A stretch of DNA of 51,113 bases from assembly GCA_900551435.1 (NCBI GenBank), contig URVW01000008.1, positions 1 to 51,113 of the forward strand. The letters run 5' to 3'. A model generated the notes under the pieces. That model was given only the letters and a program-made list of their open reading frames with translations. It searched no databases and was not told where the DNA came from. Source of the DNA: an uncultured Faecalibacterium sp. GTDB lineage: Bacteria > Bacillota > Clostridia > Oscillospirales > Ruminococcaceae. Below, piece after piece: positions 1-8,270 of the stretch. The first letter of the stretch is position 1. Every line of letters begins with the position of its first letter. The translations under genes and the position numbers were made by a program.

Positions 1-102
1 TTCTCCTTTCAATGCAATAGCTCCGGCCAAAACCGTCCTTGCCCTGGAGCCATACAGGAATTCTATCCAAAAATGGAAGTTTTCACCCTTCGTTATAGGG
101 CT

Positions 103-130
103 ATTATAACACAGGGGACGGATATTGCAA
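103..130 (-). promoter_or_regulatory. Promoter firing leftward out of the window
   Basis: Read on the minus strand there is TTGCAA, a 16-bp spacer and TATAAT, a good sigma-A type promoter. It would drive a gene whose start lies left of the window; none of that gene is visible. The remainder of 1-285 holds no convincing gene: an open frame runs in phase upstream of the 286 start but has no ribosome-binding site. Confidence 0.6.
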
Positions 131-285
131 GAATTATTCACAGAATCTTTCGTTTGAAATCCACATTTTTCAACATTTTGACCATCGTATTTCAAATTTC
201 ACCCTTGCGCAGGCAGTTTGACTGTGGTAGGATAGCGATGTACGGTCAGCCGGAACGATTGTTCAACAATTGTGGAGGTAAGAAA

Positions 286-663
286 ATGGCGCTGAATATA
301 AGAGCATTCTGGGACGCCGTCCTGCGGCAGGACGCGGCGGCCATCCGGGAATTCTTCCATCCCAATGCCTGGGTGAACTGGAACAACACCAATGAGCATT
401 TCACCCTGGAGGGATTCATCCGGGCAAACTGCGAGTATCCCGGCCAGTGGGATGGCGAGGTGGAGCAGGTGATCACCACCGATACCCACGTGGTCACCGC
501 CACCCATGTATACAATAAGGACGGGAGCATGTCCTGCCATGTGGCCTCCTTCATCCGCGTTGTGGATGGGAAAATCGCATCCATGGACGAATACTGGGGT
601 GACGACGGCCCGGCTCCGCAGTGGCGGCAGGAAAAGCACATCGGAAGCAACATTAGAGAATAA
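286..663 (+). CDS. SnoaL-like / NTF2-fold protein
   Basis: A 125-residue protein with the usual length and pattern of the SnoaL-like NTF2 superfamily: N-terminal helix (ALNIRAFWDAVLRQD), an FFHPNAWVNW strand region, and an ending with VDGKIASMDEYWGDDGPAPQW, which is the typical last strands of the cone-shaped fold. The start at 286 is chosen because GGAGG lies 8 bases upstream; the open frame continues back to 73 but without a ribosome site and with non-family sequence. These proteins range from small-molecule isomerases to binding proteins, so the substrate is unknown. It is followed after 53 bp by a methyltransferase on the same strand, so the two may be co-transcribed. Confidence 0.8.
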   Translation: MALNIRAFWDAVLRQDAAAIREFFHPNAWVNWNNTNEHFTLEGFIRANCEYPGQWDGEVEQVITTDTHVVTATHVYNKDGSMSCHVASFIRVVDGKIASMDEYWGDDGPAPQWRQEKHIGSNIRE

Positions 664-716
664 GCGAACGCAGAGACTGACAGGTCCAGCACGGAAAAAT
701 CTTTGGTGTGAATTAC

Positions 717-1370
717 ATGGCAGACAAAATACAAAGCGCTTACGAATCATCCAAAAACATCTATGACGACGTTCTCACCCAGGGCAATTCTTTCAGCAGA
801 ATGTATATCAAGATATTTTGGAGCGGGACGGACGACAATGAGATCGCGCGAAGGGTCTTATCCTATATTCCTGATGGGTTTTCGGGAAAGCTGCTTGATG
901 TCCCGGTCGGAACGGCTGTGTTCACGGAGCGCAAATGGGCAGCCCTAAAAAATGCGCACATCACCTGCCTTGATTACAGCATGGACATGCTTGAGCAGGC
1001 CGAGAAAAGGCTGAGTGGCTATCTGCATATCAAATGCGTTCAGGGTGATGTGGGGAACCTGCAAATAGGGGACGAATCCTTTGATATCGTCGTCAGCATG
1101 AATGGGTTCCACGCATTTCCCGACAAGCAAAAGGTGTTCAGAGAGACCTGGCGCGTTTTAAAACCGGGTGGTGATTTTATCGCCTGCTTCTATATCAAGG
1201 GAAAATCCAGACGAGCAGACTGGCTTGTGAAAAACATTCTTGCAAAGAGGGGCTGGTTCTCTCCCCCATTCCAGACGGAGGAAGAGCTGAGAGGTATTTT
1301 GCAGAAAATGTATAAAGAAGTCAACATCTATGTGGACGGGTCAATGATATACTTCCACTGTGTGAAATAA
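717..1370 (+). CDS. Class I SAM-dependent methyltransferase
   Basis: 217 residues with the order of a class I (UbiE/Methyltransf_11) enzyme: motif I region LLDVPVGTAVFTE, acidic end of strand 2 (CLDYSMDMLEQA), motif for strand 4 (FDIVVSMNGFHAFPD) and the post-motif VLKPGGDF. The glycine-rich loop is weak: the family consensus GxGxG is reduced to PVG, with the second glycine replaced. The protein may therefore bind SAM poorly or be diverged. Start is uncertain: GTG at 708 and ATG at 717 are both in frame and neither has a strong ribosome site. The acceptor substrate cannot be told from sequence. The upstream SnoaL-like gene may be a partner. Confidence 0.75.
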   Translation: MADKIQSAYESSKNIYDDVLTQGNSFSRMYIKIFWSGTDDNEIARRVLSYIPDGFSGKLLDVPVGTAVFTERKWAALKNAHITCLDYSMDMLEQAEKRLSGYLHIKCVQGDVGNLQIGDESFDIVVSMNGFHAFPDKQKVFRETWRVLKPGGDFIACFYIKGKSRRADWLVKNILAKRGWFSPPFQTEEELRGILQKMYKEVNIYVDGSMIYFHCVK

Positions 1371-1398
1371 CCTTGACCGATCTCATACCAGTACGAAA

Positions 1399-1432
1399 AC
1401 GACCGCAGCCGGTTTTGGCTGCGGTCATTTTT
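1399..1432. terminator. Bidirectional terminator between convergent genes
   Basis: GACCGCAGCC and GGCTGCGGTC form a 10-bp perfect stem around a short loop, followed by ATTTTTT on the plus strand and GTTTT on the minus strand. It separates the methyltransferase (ends 1370) from sstT (ends 1439 on the opposite strand). Confidence 0.85.
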
Positions 1433-1438
1433 TCGCGG

Positions 1439-2695
1439 TTATTTGGATTTCTTGCCCAGGAAGTCCGGCAGCTCCTTGCCCTGCTTCCGCCACTGATAGA
1501 ACTCTGCGGTAGCCGCGAACTCTACATCACCGGCAGAGTTCAGGGCGGTCTCCACGGAATCCTGCACCACGCCGATGATGAAGCCGACACCGACCATCTG
1601 CATTGCGACATCGTTCGAGATGCCGAACAGGGAACAGGCCATCGGGATCAGAAGCAGCGAACCGCCCGCAACGCCCGAAGCGCCGCATGCGCCCAGTGCC
1701 GACATGGCCGACAGCAGAATGGCTGCGGGCAGGGACACCTGAATGCCCAGCGTGTTGGCCGCGGCCAGCGTCATGATGGTAATGGTGATGGCTGCGCCGT
1801 CCATGTTGATGGTCGCGCCCAGCGGGATGGAGACGGAATACATATCCTTATCCAGACCCAGCTTTTCGCACAGAGTCATGTTGACGGGGATGTTCGCCGC
1901 AGAGCTGCGGGTGAAGAACGCCGTCAGGCCGGACTCCCGCAGGCAGCGGAACACCAGCGGATACGGATTACAGTGCAGATAAATGAAGATGATGAACGGG
2001 GAGACGACCAGCGCCATGAACAGCATCGTTCCGACAAGGAGTGCCAGCAGCTTGCCGTACTGGGTGAAGATGGACAGGCCGTTGCTTGCCACATTGGTAT
2101 ACACCAGACCCATGATGCCGAACGGAGCCAGATTGATGATCCAGCGGACGATCTGCGAGATGGCATCCGCCGTGTTGGCCAGAAAGACCTTGGTGCTCTC
2201 TGCGCCGTACTTCTTCATGGCCAGACCGAACAGGCACGCCCAGAACAGGATGCCGATGTAGTTGCCATTGAGCAGCGCGCTCACGGGGTTGGCCACAAAG
2301 TTGGTCAGCAGGGTGCTCATCACTTCGCCCAGACCCTGCGGGATGACCTCAGATTCTGCCGCTTCGGCAAGAACGACGGTCTGCGGGAACATGAAGCTCG
2401 TGATGGCCGCAATGGCCGCCGCCAGAAAGGTGGTCAGCATGTACAGCCAGATGACCGTGCCGAACCGGCGGTCCAGCTTGGACGTGCCCTGTGCCAGCGC
2501 ACTGGCCACGATGACGAACACCAGAACCGGCGCGATGCCCTTCAGTGCACCGACGAACAGATTGCCGAACTCTTCGACCCATCCTGCGCCCGGGACCAGC
2601 AGCGCCAGCACGGCACCAACGATCAGGCCTACCAAGATCCGCAGGATCAGGCTTGTGGCATTGTATTTTGCCACGATCGCCTTCAGCGTTTTCAT
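1439..2695 (-). CDS. sstT: Serine/threonine:sodium symporter, SstT type
   Basis: 418 residues, matching the length of E. coli SstT (about 414) of the dicarboxylate/amino acid:cation symporter family. Eight hydrophobic segments and the two re-entrant hairpins are visible; the hallmark HP1 motif TRSSAANIPVNM, the TM7 motif GATINMDGAAI and the HP2/TM8 region QDSVETALNSAGDVEF are all present and are the SstT-type forms. Predicted to import serine/threonine with Na+. The start at 2695 follows GAGGAG by 9 bases; an in-frame ATG further upstream (2737) has no ribosome site. It is monocistronic, with its own promoter at 2770-2798 and terminator at 1399-1432. Confidence 0.9.
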   Translation of the reverse strand: MKTLKAIVAKYNATSLILRILVGLIVGAVLALLVPGAGWVEEFGNLFVGALKGIAPVLVFVIVASALAQGTSKLDRRFGTVIWLYMLTTFLAAAIAAITSFMFPQTVVLAEAAESEVIPQGLGEVMSTLLTNFVANPVSALLNGNYIGILFWACLFGLAMKKYGAESTKVFLANTADAISQIVRWIINLAPFGIMGLVYTNVASNGLSIFTQYGKLLALLVGTMLFMALVVSPFIIFIYLHCNPYPLVFRCLRESGLTAFFTRSSAANIPVNMTLCEKLGLDKDMYSVSIPLGATINMDGAAITITIMTLAAANTLGIQVSLPAAILLSAMSALGACGASGVAGGSLLLIPMACSLFGISNDVAMQMVGVGFIIGVVQDSVETALNSAGDVEFAATAEFYQWRKQGKELPDFLGKKSK

Positions 2696-2769
2696 ATTCA
2701 AACACTCCTCTACCCATTGTGCGCCTATCGCGCACATATTTTCCTATTTCTCTATGGGGAACAGGAACA

Positions 2770-2798
2770 ATTATAGCCCTTAACTTTCAAAAAGTCAA
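2770..2798 (-). promoter_or_regulatory. sstT promoter
   Basis: On the minus strand TTGACT, a 17-bp spacer and TATAAT lie about 75 bp upstream of the sstT start. The rest of the 315-bp gap 2696-3010 holds an AT-rich stretch and the terminator of the epimerase operon, with no gene seen. Confidence 0.8.
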
Positions 2799-2927
2799 AT
2801 ATTTCGCCCACTTTTTTGGCTTTTTCATCTCAGGAGTGTCAGACACGAAGTTTTTTCGCTGTCCGCATATTGCGTACAGTTCATAATTTATCCACAAAAA
2901 CAGACCGCAGTATGTTTTCTTTTGCCG

Positions 2928-2997
2928 AAAAAGCCCTGCCGAGCCATCGGGCGGTGCGCGCTTTGGCGCAGACACATTCCCCATGGTTCGGCAGGGC
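2928..2997 (-). terminator. Terminator of the GNAT-pepV-epimerase operon
   Basis: Two 13-base arms (2933-2945 and 2985-2997) pair with a single G-U, and on the minus strand the second arm is followed directly by TTTTT. The loop is long (about 39 bases) and contains a smaller GCGC stem. It lies just past the epimerase stop codon. Confidence 0.65.
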
Positions 2998-3010
2998 CGA
3001 GTTTCAAATT

Positions 3011-4108
3011 TTAAGCCAGATAGTGGACCTTGCCGTCCACGAAGCCGCGGATGCCCATGCCGGGTTCATCCGAAACGGTGATGTTCTTTTCGTTGAACAC
3101 TGCACCGCCGAGGATGTGGTCCTCGCTGCACAGCACCGGGCCGTCGAGGTCGATCTTGGTGATGATCTTCTTCGCACAGGCCAGCTCCACCGCCGCATTG
3201 ACCGAAATTTTCGCTTCCAGCATACAGCCGATCATGCACTCGACGCCGTACACCTCTGCCGCCGCCGCGATGCGCAGGGCGTTGGTGATGCCGCCGCACT
3301 TCATCAGCTTGATGTTCACAAGGTCGGCCGCGCCGGTCTGCATGATCTTCAGGGCATCCGCAGGGCTGAACACGCTCTCGTCCGCCAGCACCGGGACGTC
3401 CGCATGGCGGGTGACATCCTGCATTCCCTCAAGGTCCGCCGCCGGGACGGGCTGTTCCACGAACTCGATGTCCAGCCCCTTGTCCTGCATCTGGTTCAGG
3501 ATACGGACCGCCTGTTTGGCGTTCCATGCCTGATTGGCGTCAATGCGGATGCAGACATCTTTACCCACCGCCTCGCGGACGGCGGCCAGACGGGCCACAT
3601 CCAGTTCCGGGTCGATGCCGACTTTGACCTTCAGGCAGTCGTAGCCGCGTGCGATGGCGTTCCGGGCGTCCCGGGCCATCTCTTCCGGCGGATTCACGCT
3701 GATGGTGATATCGGTGACGATGTTCTTCCGCGCACCGCCGAGCATCCGGTAGACGGGGGCGTTGTACTTCTGTCCCAGCAGGTCCCACAGGGCCATATCC
3801 ACCGCCGCCTTGGCGCTGGTGTTGTGGACGAGCGCTTTCTGCACGGCGGCGGTCAGGTCCTCAAATTCATCGAGGTCCCGGCCCACGATCGCCGGGGCGA
3901 TATGGTCCTGAATGGCCCCGATGATCGCGCCCACCGTGTCGCCGGTGATCACGCCGGTCGGGGGCGCTTCGCCGTAGCCCACCGCACCGGTATCGGTGTG
4001 CAGTTCCACGATGACATCTTCCACGCTGTTGACCGTGCGGAGCGCCGTTTTGAACGGGACCCGCAGCGGCGTTGAAATGCGGCCCAGCCGCACCTGTGTG
4101 ATCTTCAT
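3011..4108 (-). CDS. Dipeptide epimerase (L-Ala-D/L-Glu epimerase family), enolase superfamily
   Basis: 365 residues with the muconate-lactonizing subgroup layout: N-terminal capping domain followed by a (beta/alpha)7-beta barrel. Catalytic features are all present: K160-x-K162 at the end of strand 2, metal ligands D190 (DANQAW), E218 (EQP) and D243 (DES), and K267 on strand 6. These are the signature residues of 1,1-proton-transfer dipeptide epimerases such as YkfB/YcjG. It probably epimerises the second residue of L-Ala-D-Glu or a similar dipeptide derived from cell wall or diet. It follows pepV by 13 bp, in an operon GNAT-pepV-epimerase, so an epimerised dipeptide could then be cut by PepV. 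Exact dipeptide specificity is not readable from the sequence. Confidence 0.88.
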   Translation of the reverse strand: MKITQVRLGRISTPLRVPFKTALRTVNSVEDVIVELHTDTGAVGYGEAPPTGVITGDTVGAIIGAIQDHIAPAIVGRDLDEFEDLTAAVQKALVHNTSAKAAVDMALWDLLGQKYNAPVYRMLGGARKNIVTDITISVNPPEEMARDARNAIARGYDCLKVKVGIDPELDVARLAAVREAVGKDVCIRIDANQAWNAKQAVRILNQMQDKGLDIEFVEQPVPAADLEGMQDVTRHADVPVLADESVFSPADALKIMQTGAADLVNIKLMKCGGITNALRIAAAAEVYGVECMIGCMLEAKISVNAAVELACAKKIITKIDLDGPVLCSEDHILGGAVFNEKNITVSDEPGMGIRGFVDGKVHYLA

Positions 4109-4121
4109 ACGCCCATCCTCC

Positions 4122-5501
4122 TTATTTCAGCGGCAGATTCGCCAGCTTGACCACGGCCTGTGCAATGATCTGCGCGTTCTGCACCAGACGGTCCAAGTCC
4201 ATAAATTCATCCGGCTGATGTTCGGTGACGGGGTCGCCGTCGAACATCGGGCCAAAGGCCACCACATTGGGCAGCATCTTGGCGTAAGTACCGCCGCCGA
4301 TGCACTTTGGAGCCGCCGTGTCACCGGTGGCTTCGCGGTACGTTTCCAACAAAGCTTGGACCAGCGGGGCCGTGTCCGGATAGTACAGCTTCATCTTATG
4401 CACCGACTGGTCCAACGCCCAGCCGGCGGCTTCGAACGCCGCCTTGACGGCCGGTTCGCAGTCGTCCACGGTCTTGGTGACCGGATAGCGGTAGTTCAGC
4501 TTGACCCACAGGCGGCTTTCGTCACCCTCGATCAGGCCAAGGTTGCAGCTCATGGGGCCGGAAAGTGCATCTTCCAGCCGATGGCCCAGCAGCTGTTCAC
4601 CGAAGGGGTCCATCCCGAACTTTTCCGCGAGGAAGCGGACGGCCTTCTTTGCGTCGCCTTCCAGCGGCAGACGGTCCAGATAGAGCGCCAGCCGTCCGAT
4701 GGCGTTCTCACCCTTTTCGGGGTGGCTGCCGTGAGCCGAAACGCCCACAACCTCCACCTTCCAGCCGCCGGGGACGGCAGTGCAGGTGACATGCTCTGCT
4801 TCGGGCCAAACGGCATCCGCGGGGGCTTCCAGCTCGGCATAGGCGTAATCCGGGACCACATTTCCGGCCACACCGCCCTTGACCGCTTTCAGCTTCCATG
4901 CGCCGGTCTGATGCAGAGTGACTGCATAGCTCTCGTTCAGGATGCCCTTTTCGCCGTTGATGAGCGGGTATTCTCCGTCCGGCGTAAAGCCCAGCACCGG
5001 GATCTCGCCGCCGTGCTCCCGATAATAGAACACATCGCGGTCGTTCGTCTCTTCGTTCAGGCCAAAGAGCAGCCGCACCCGGCGGTCCAGCGGGATGCCG
5101 AGGTCTCGGATGGCTTTCAGCGCAAACAAACTGGCCACCACCGGGCCTTTGTCGTCGATGGAGCCGCGGCCATACAGCTTGTTGTCCACGATCTCCGCGC
5201 CATACGGCGGATGATGCCAGCCCTCGCCCTCGGGCACGACGTCCAGATGGCCCAGCACGGCCACCATCTCGTCGCCGGAACCGATCTCGCACCAGCCGAT
5301 GTAGCGGTCAAGGTCGGTCGTCTCAAAGCCCAGCTCCTGGCAGAGGGTCAAAGCCTCGGTATAACAGGCATCCACGGCTTCGCCAAAGGGCTTTCCGGGC
5401 AGTTCGGGCGCTTCCACGCTCTGCTTGCGGACCAGCCGCTGCAGGGCAGCCACCATCTCCGGCCGCAGGGCCGCAACGGCTTCGTTCAGTTGCTCGTTCA
5501 T
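4122..5501 (-). CDS. pepV: PepV-type dipeptidase (M20 metallopeptidase)
   Basis: 459 residues, typical for PepV/carnosinase-like dipeptidases (about 470). Metal-site motifs of M20 clan MH are present: GHLDVVPEGEGW (His and Asp), the bridging D in GSIDDKGP, the EE pair in FGLNEETNDRD, the D in FTPDGEYP and the final H in VTEHQPDEF. It hydrolyses dipeptides with broad specificity in the cytoplasm. Start 5501 follows GGGAGGG and overlaps the stop of the upstream GNAT gene (TGATG-type overlap), giving translational coupling; the longer open frame to 5576 lies inside that gene. Together with the epimerase it forms a dipeptide-use operon. Confidence 0.92.
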   Translation of the reverse strand: MNEQLNEAVAALRPEMVAALQRLVRKQSVEAPELPGKPFGEAVDACYTEALTLCQELGFETTDLDRYIGWCEIGSGDEMVAVLGHLDVVPEGEGWHHPPYGAEIVDNKLYGRGSIDDKGPVVASLFALKAIRDLGIPLDRRVRLLFGLNEETNDRDVFYYREHGGEIPVLGFTPDGEYPLINGEKGILNESYAVTLHQTGAWKLKAVKGGVAGNVVPDYAYAELEAPADAVWPEAEHVTCTAVPGGWKVEVVGVSAHGSHPEKGENAIGRLALYLDRLPLEGDAKKAVRFLAEKFGMDPFGEQLLGHRLEDALSGPMSCNLGLIEGDESRLWVKLNYRYPVTKTVDDCEPAVKAAFEAAGWALDQSVHKMKLYYPDTAPLVQALLETYREATGDTAAPKCIGGGTYAKMLPNVVAFGPMFDGDPVTEHQPDEFMDLDRLVQNAQIIAQAVVKLANLPLK

Positions 5502-6001
5502 CGTGCCATTCCCTCCCGCGAAAGTCTCTGGTAGGCGACGCGGGGCGTCCCATCGGCCACATGGATGATGCCGCACTTCGTGAAGCCGTTCTCTTCCAGA
5601 ATGTGCTGCATGATCTTGTTGTCGGCGTGGGTATCCGCCCGCAGACTCTCACAGTGTTCCAGACACCAGTTGATGACGTCCGTCGCCACGCCGGGGCGCT
5701 TTCCGGCAGATGCCAGCCGATGGATGGTCCCATAGGGCAGGGTATCGTTCAGCCATTTGCCGTCCTCGATCTTGGCATAGGTCGGGTCCGGCCCCAGAAT
5801 AAAGGCGAACACGCCCTCCAGCTCGCCGTTGTGCAGATAGACGAACAGGCGGTTGGTGTCGATGTCCTCTTCGAGCAGTTCCTGCGGCGGGAAGTTCGCT
5901 CCCCACTGGGTCGGGTTGCCGTTTTCGGCCATGAGCTGCCGTGCGCGGTCATAAATCTTCAGGATAGCGTCCAGATCGGAGCGCCGTGCTCCACGAAACA
6001 T
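5498..6001 (-). CDS. GNAT-family N-acetyltransferase
   Basis: 167 residues with the GNAT fold: N-terminal FRGARRSDLDAILKIY, a central strand VFAFILGPDP, and the acetyl-CoA loop region RLASAGKRPGVATDVINWCLEH, where the usual Q/RxxGxG/A is relaxed to KRPGVA; then ADTHADNKIMQHILEENGF is the common helix 4 motif. The chosen start at 6001 has AGAGAGGGTGG upstream. First gene of the pepV-epimerase operon; overlaps pepV by four bases. The acetyl acceptor is unknown; an amino acid, dipeptide or amino sugar would suit the context. Confidence 0.85.
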   Translation of the reverse strand: MFRGARRSDLDAILKIYDRARQLMAENGNPTQWGANFPPQELLEEDIDTNRLFVYLHNGELEGVFAFILGPDPTYAKIEDGKWLNDTLPYGTIHRLASAGKRPGVATDVINWCLEHCESLRADTHADNKIMQHILEENGFTKCGIIHVADGTPRVAYQRLSREGMAR

Positions 6002-6105
6002 AGTGATCCACCCTCTCTTGGATGCGCCCAAACCGACACATCCGGTATATTAGTCTCATTTTATCACAATCTGACAGGAAATTCCAGCTTTTGCACAAAC
6101 GCAGT

Positions 6106-6142
6106 ACGGCCCCCTCTGCACAAAGCAGAGAGGGCCGTTTTT
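6106..6142. terminator. Hairpin with T-run downstream of the AraC-type gene
   Basis: Two 14-base arms (6106-6119 and 6125-6138) with one mismatch form a strong hairpin. The T-run follows on the plus strand, whereas the minus-strand araC-type gene that ends at 6153 sees an A-run before the hairpin. It may stop transcription from both sides, but it is best built for plus-strand readthrough. Confidence 0.6.
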
Positions 6143-6152
6143 TTCAAGCGTT

Positions 6153-6539
6153 TCAGGCGCTGGTACGGGTGCGCTGGCGGGTGTTGCGGTACTCCCGCGG
6201 GCTCTGCCCATAGCGCTCGTGGAACAGGCGGTAGAAGTAGCTGGTGTTCTCGTAGCCCACCTGTGAGATGATCTGCTGGATGTTCAGGTCGCTGCGGCGC
6301 AGCAGCCGCGCCGCCGTCTCCATCCGGTGCTTCTGAAGCAGCTCCTTGTAGGTCCGGCCGGTCTGGGCGCGGACGCACTCGCTGACATAGGCCAGCGAAA
6401 CGCCGTAAGTGCGCGCGACGTTCGACAGGCTCGCTTCGCGGTAGTTCTGGGTGATCTCCTGTAAGGCCGCTTGGACCAGCGCGTCCCGGCTGACGGTATC
6501 GCCGCGCGTTTCCAGCGGAAAATTCTGCATCTGTTTCAT
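6153..6539 (-). CDS. Short AraC-family transcription regulator (DNA-binding domain only)
   Basis: 128 residues that are almost entirely the double helix-turn-helix of the AraC family: first HTH around ASLSNVARTYGVSLAYVSE, and the conserved C-terminal motif IIQQ-type IISQVGYENTSYFYRLFHERYGQSPREYR. The usual effector-binding domain of about 150 residues is missing. The start at 6539 follows GGAGG by 11 bases; the open frame continues upstream to 6857 but that part runs through the phoU terminator and 3' end and has no family similarity. It lies downstream of phoU on the same strand, separated by a terminator. Target genes unknown. Confidence 0.82.
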   Translation of the reverse strand: MKQMQNFPLETRGDTVSRDALVQAALQEITQNYREASLSNVARTYGVSLAYVSECVRAQTGRTYKELLQKHRMETAARLLRRSDLNIQQIISQVGYENTSYFYRLFHERYGQSPREYRNTRQRTRTSA

Positions 6540-6731
6540 AAGAATCCGATCCTCCGTTGCGGCGCAGCGAGCGGGGACAGGGGGAAGTCGGACGCTCGCC
6601 GCAGCCAGTTCAGCAGGCTTTCTTGAGAAGCCTTTCTGCTCATAATACGGTCGTGCAGGGCAAAACATTGCAAGGAAACCTAAAAATTTTGAGCGGAGAC
6701 AAAATTTCACAATTTCGGCGGGCCTTCCAAC

Positions 6732-6766
6732 AAAAAAGCTGCCGCCCGGACGGACAGCAGCTTTTC
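6732..6766 (-). terminator. Terminator of the pst-phoU operon
   Basis: AAAGCTGC and GCAGCTTTTTT arms on the minus strand, with a GC-rich loop, lie about 40 bp past the phoU stop and end in a T-run of six. Confidence 0.85.
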
Positions 6767-6805
6767 CGGAAAAGTGAGGAAAACACGAAACCTTCCGGGA
6801 GAAAC

Positions 6806-7474
6806 TCAGAACATATTTTCGTTGTGGTAGCGTCCGGTGCGGACGAACTCCACCCACTCGGCCAGATTGACCGCATGGTCGCCGATGCGCTCCAGATATT
6901 TGATGACCATCAGCAGATCGAGGGCCGCATCCACTTTGGACGGGTCCGCCGCGATCTCCTCGGCGAGGGTGTGCTTGATGGCGTTGAAATCGTAGTCCAC
7001 GGCGTCGTCGGCCGCAATGACCCGGCGGGCAGCCGGTTCATCCTCGCCGGTCAGGGCTGCGAGGGCGTCCAAGATCATCTGATGGGCTTTCTGGCCCATC
7101 TTGATGGCGGCGCTGACCGCCGGGTCGCCTTCCTTGCGGACGGTGACGAGGTGGGGGATGATCTCCGCGATGTCGGCGGCGTGGTCGCCGATGCGCTCGA
7201 TGTCCGTGACCACCTTCATGGCGGTGGAGATGCGGCGCAGGTCGCCCGCCACCGGCTGCTGACGCAGCAGCAGGGTCATGCAGCGGTGCTCGATGTCGCG
7301 CTCCATGTTGTTGATGCGGCCATCGCCCTTGACGATGGCCGCCGCGCCGTCAGCATCGGCGGTGCAGAGAGCTTCCAAGGCCGCTTCCACCGCATCGGCG
7401 GAGTTCTGGCCCATCTCCGCCAGCGCCGCTTTCAGGGCTGCAAGGTCGGATTCATATTGTGTGCGGACAGTCAT
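6806..7474 (-). CDS. phoU: Phosphate signalling protein PhoU
   Basis: 222 residues, the usual PhoU length, with two repeated three-helix PhoU domains each carrying the metal-binding signature: VVTDIERIGDHAADIAE in the first half and VIKYLERIGDHAVNLAEW in the second. PhoU links the Pst transporter to the phosphate two-component system and dampens phosphate uptake. No histidine kinase or response regulator of the Pho type is in the window. Start: ATG at 7480 is only one base from GGAGG, so the second ATG at 7474, seven bases from it, is preferred. Last gene of pstSCAB-phoU; 16 bp after pstB. Confidence 0.95.
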   Translation of the reverse strand: MTVRTQYESDLAALKAALAEMGQNSADAVEAALEALCTADADGAAAIVKGDGRINNMERDIEHRCMTLLLRQQPVAGDLRRISTAMKVVTDIERIGDHAADIAEIIPHLVTVRKEGDPAVSAAIKMGQKAHQMILDALAALTGEDEPAARRVIAADDAVDYDFNAIKHTLAEEIAADPSKVDAALDLLMVIKYLERIGDHAVNLAEWVEFVRTGRYHNENMF

Positions 7475-7490
7475 GCTCATTCCTCCCTCA

Positions 7491-8255
7491 TCAGCCGAAC
7501 CGGCCGGAGATGTAATCTTCGGTCCGCTTGTCCTGCGGCGTGCTGAAGATCTGCGCCGTGGGGCCGACCTCCACCAGCTCTCCCAGCAGGAAGAATGCGG
7601 TGCGGTCGCTGATACGGGCCGCCTGCTGCATGTTGTGGGTGACGATGACCACGGTGTAGTCCTTTTTCAGCTCGCTCATCAGCTCTTCGACCTTCATCGT
7701 CGAGCCGGGGTCGAGGGCGCTGGTGGGTTCATCCATCAGCAGGACTTCCGGCTTGACCGCCAGAGCGCGTGCGATGCACAGGCGCTGCTGCTGGCCGCCG
7801 GACAGGCCCAGCGCGCTCTTTTTCAGACGGTCCTTGACCTCGTTCCAGAGCGCAGCTCCCCTCAGGGAGCTTTCCACCAGCTCGTCCAGCTCCGCCTTGT
7901 TGCGGACGCCGTGGAGCTTGGGGCCGTAGGTGATGTTATCGTAGATGCTCATGGGGAAGGGATTGGCCTTCTGGAACACCATGCCGACCCGGCGGCGCAG
8001 TTCGGTAGGCTGCATCTCCCGGGCAAAGATATCCTGTCCGCGCAGACGGACGTCGCCTTCGATGCGGACCCCCGGGACCAGATCATTCATCCGGTTCAGG
8101 GTCTTTAAGAAGGTGGATTTGCCGCAGCCGGACGGGCCGATGAGCGCGGTGATCTCGCGCTCGCCCACGTCCAGCGAGATATTCTTCAAAGCCTTAAAAT
8201 CTCCGTACCAGAGATTCAGGTCTTTGGCTGTGATAATGGGAGCAGTCTCTGTCAT
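7491..8255 (-). CDS. pstB: Phosphate ABC transporter ATP-binding protein PstB
   Basis: 254 residues with complete ABC ATPase motifs: Walker A GPSGCGKST at 40-48, Q-loop VFQKANPFPMSIYDNI, signature LSGGQQQR, Walker B VLLMDEPTSALDP and the switch His in IVTHNM. The NPFPMSI segment after the Q-loop is typical of PstB. It powers phosphate import through PstCA. The ATG at 8255 has GAGGA eight bases upstream; an ATG at 8270 that precedes it overlaps the ribosome site itself and the pstA stop, and is rejected. Confidence 0.96.
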   Translation of the reverse strand: MTETAPIITAKDLNLWYGDFKALKNISLDVGEREITALIGPSGCGKSTFLKTLNRMNDLVPGVRIEGDVRLRGQDIFAREMQPTELRRRVGMVFQKANPFPMSIYDNITYGPKLHGVRNKAELDELVESSLRGAALWNEVKDRLKKSALGLSGGQQQRLCIARALAVKPEVLLMDEPTSALDPGSTMKVEELMSELKKDYTVVIVTHNMQQAARISDRTAFFLLGELVEVGPTAQIFSTPQDKRTEDYISGRFG

Positions 8256-8270
8256 AGACAAATTCCTCAT

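Noticed and set aside
655..690. Possible fifth copy end of the repeat (AGCGAACGCAGAGACTGACAGG)
   Set aside because: Only about 20 bases resemble the right end of the unit, and no stems are present; too weak.
6540..6857. N-terminal extension of the AraC-type protein
   Set aside because: It reads through the phoU terminator and phoU 3' end, shows no effector domain, and the ATG at 6539 has its own GGAGG.
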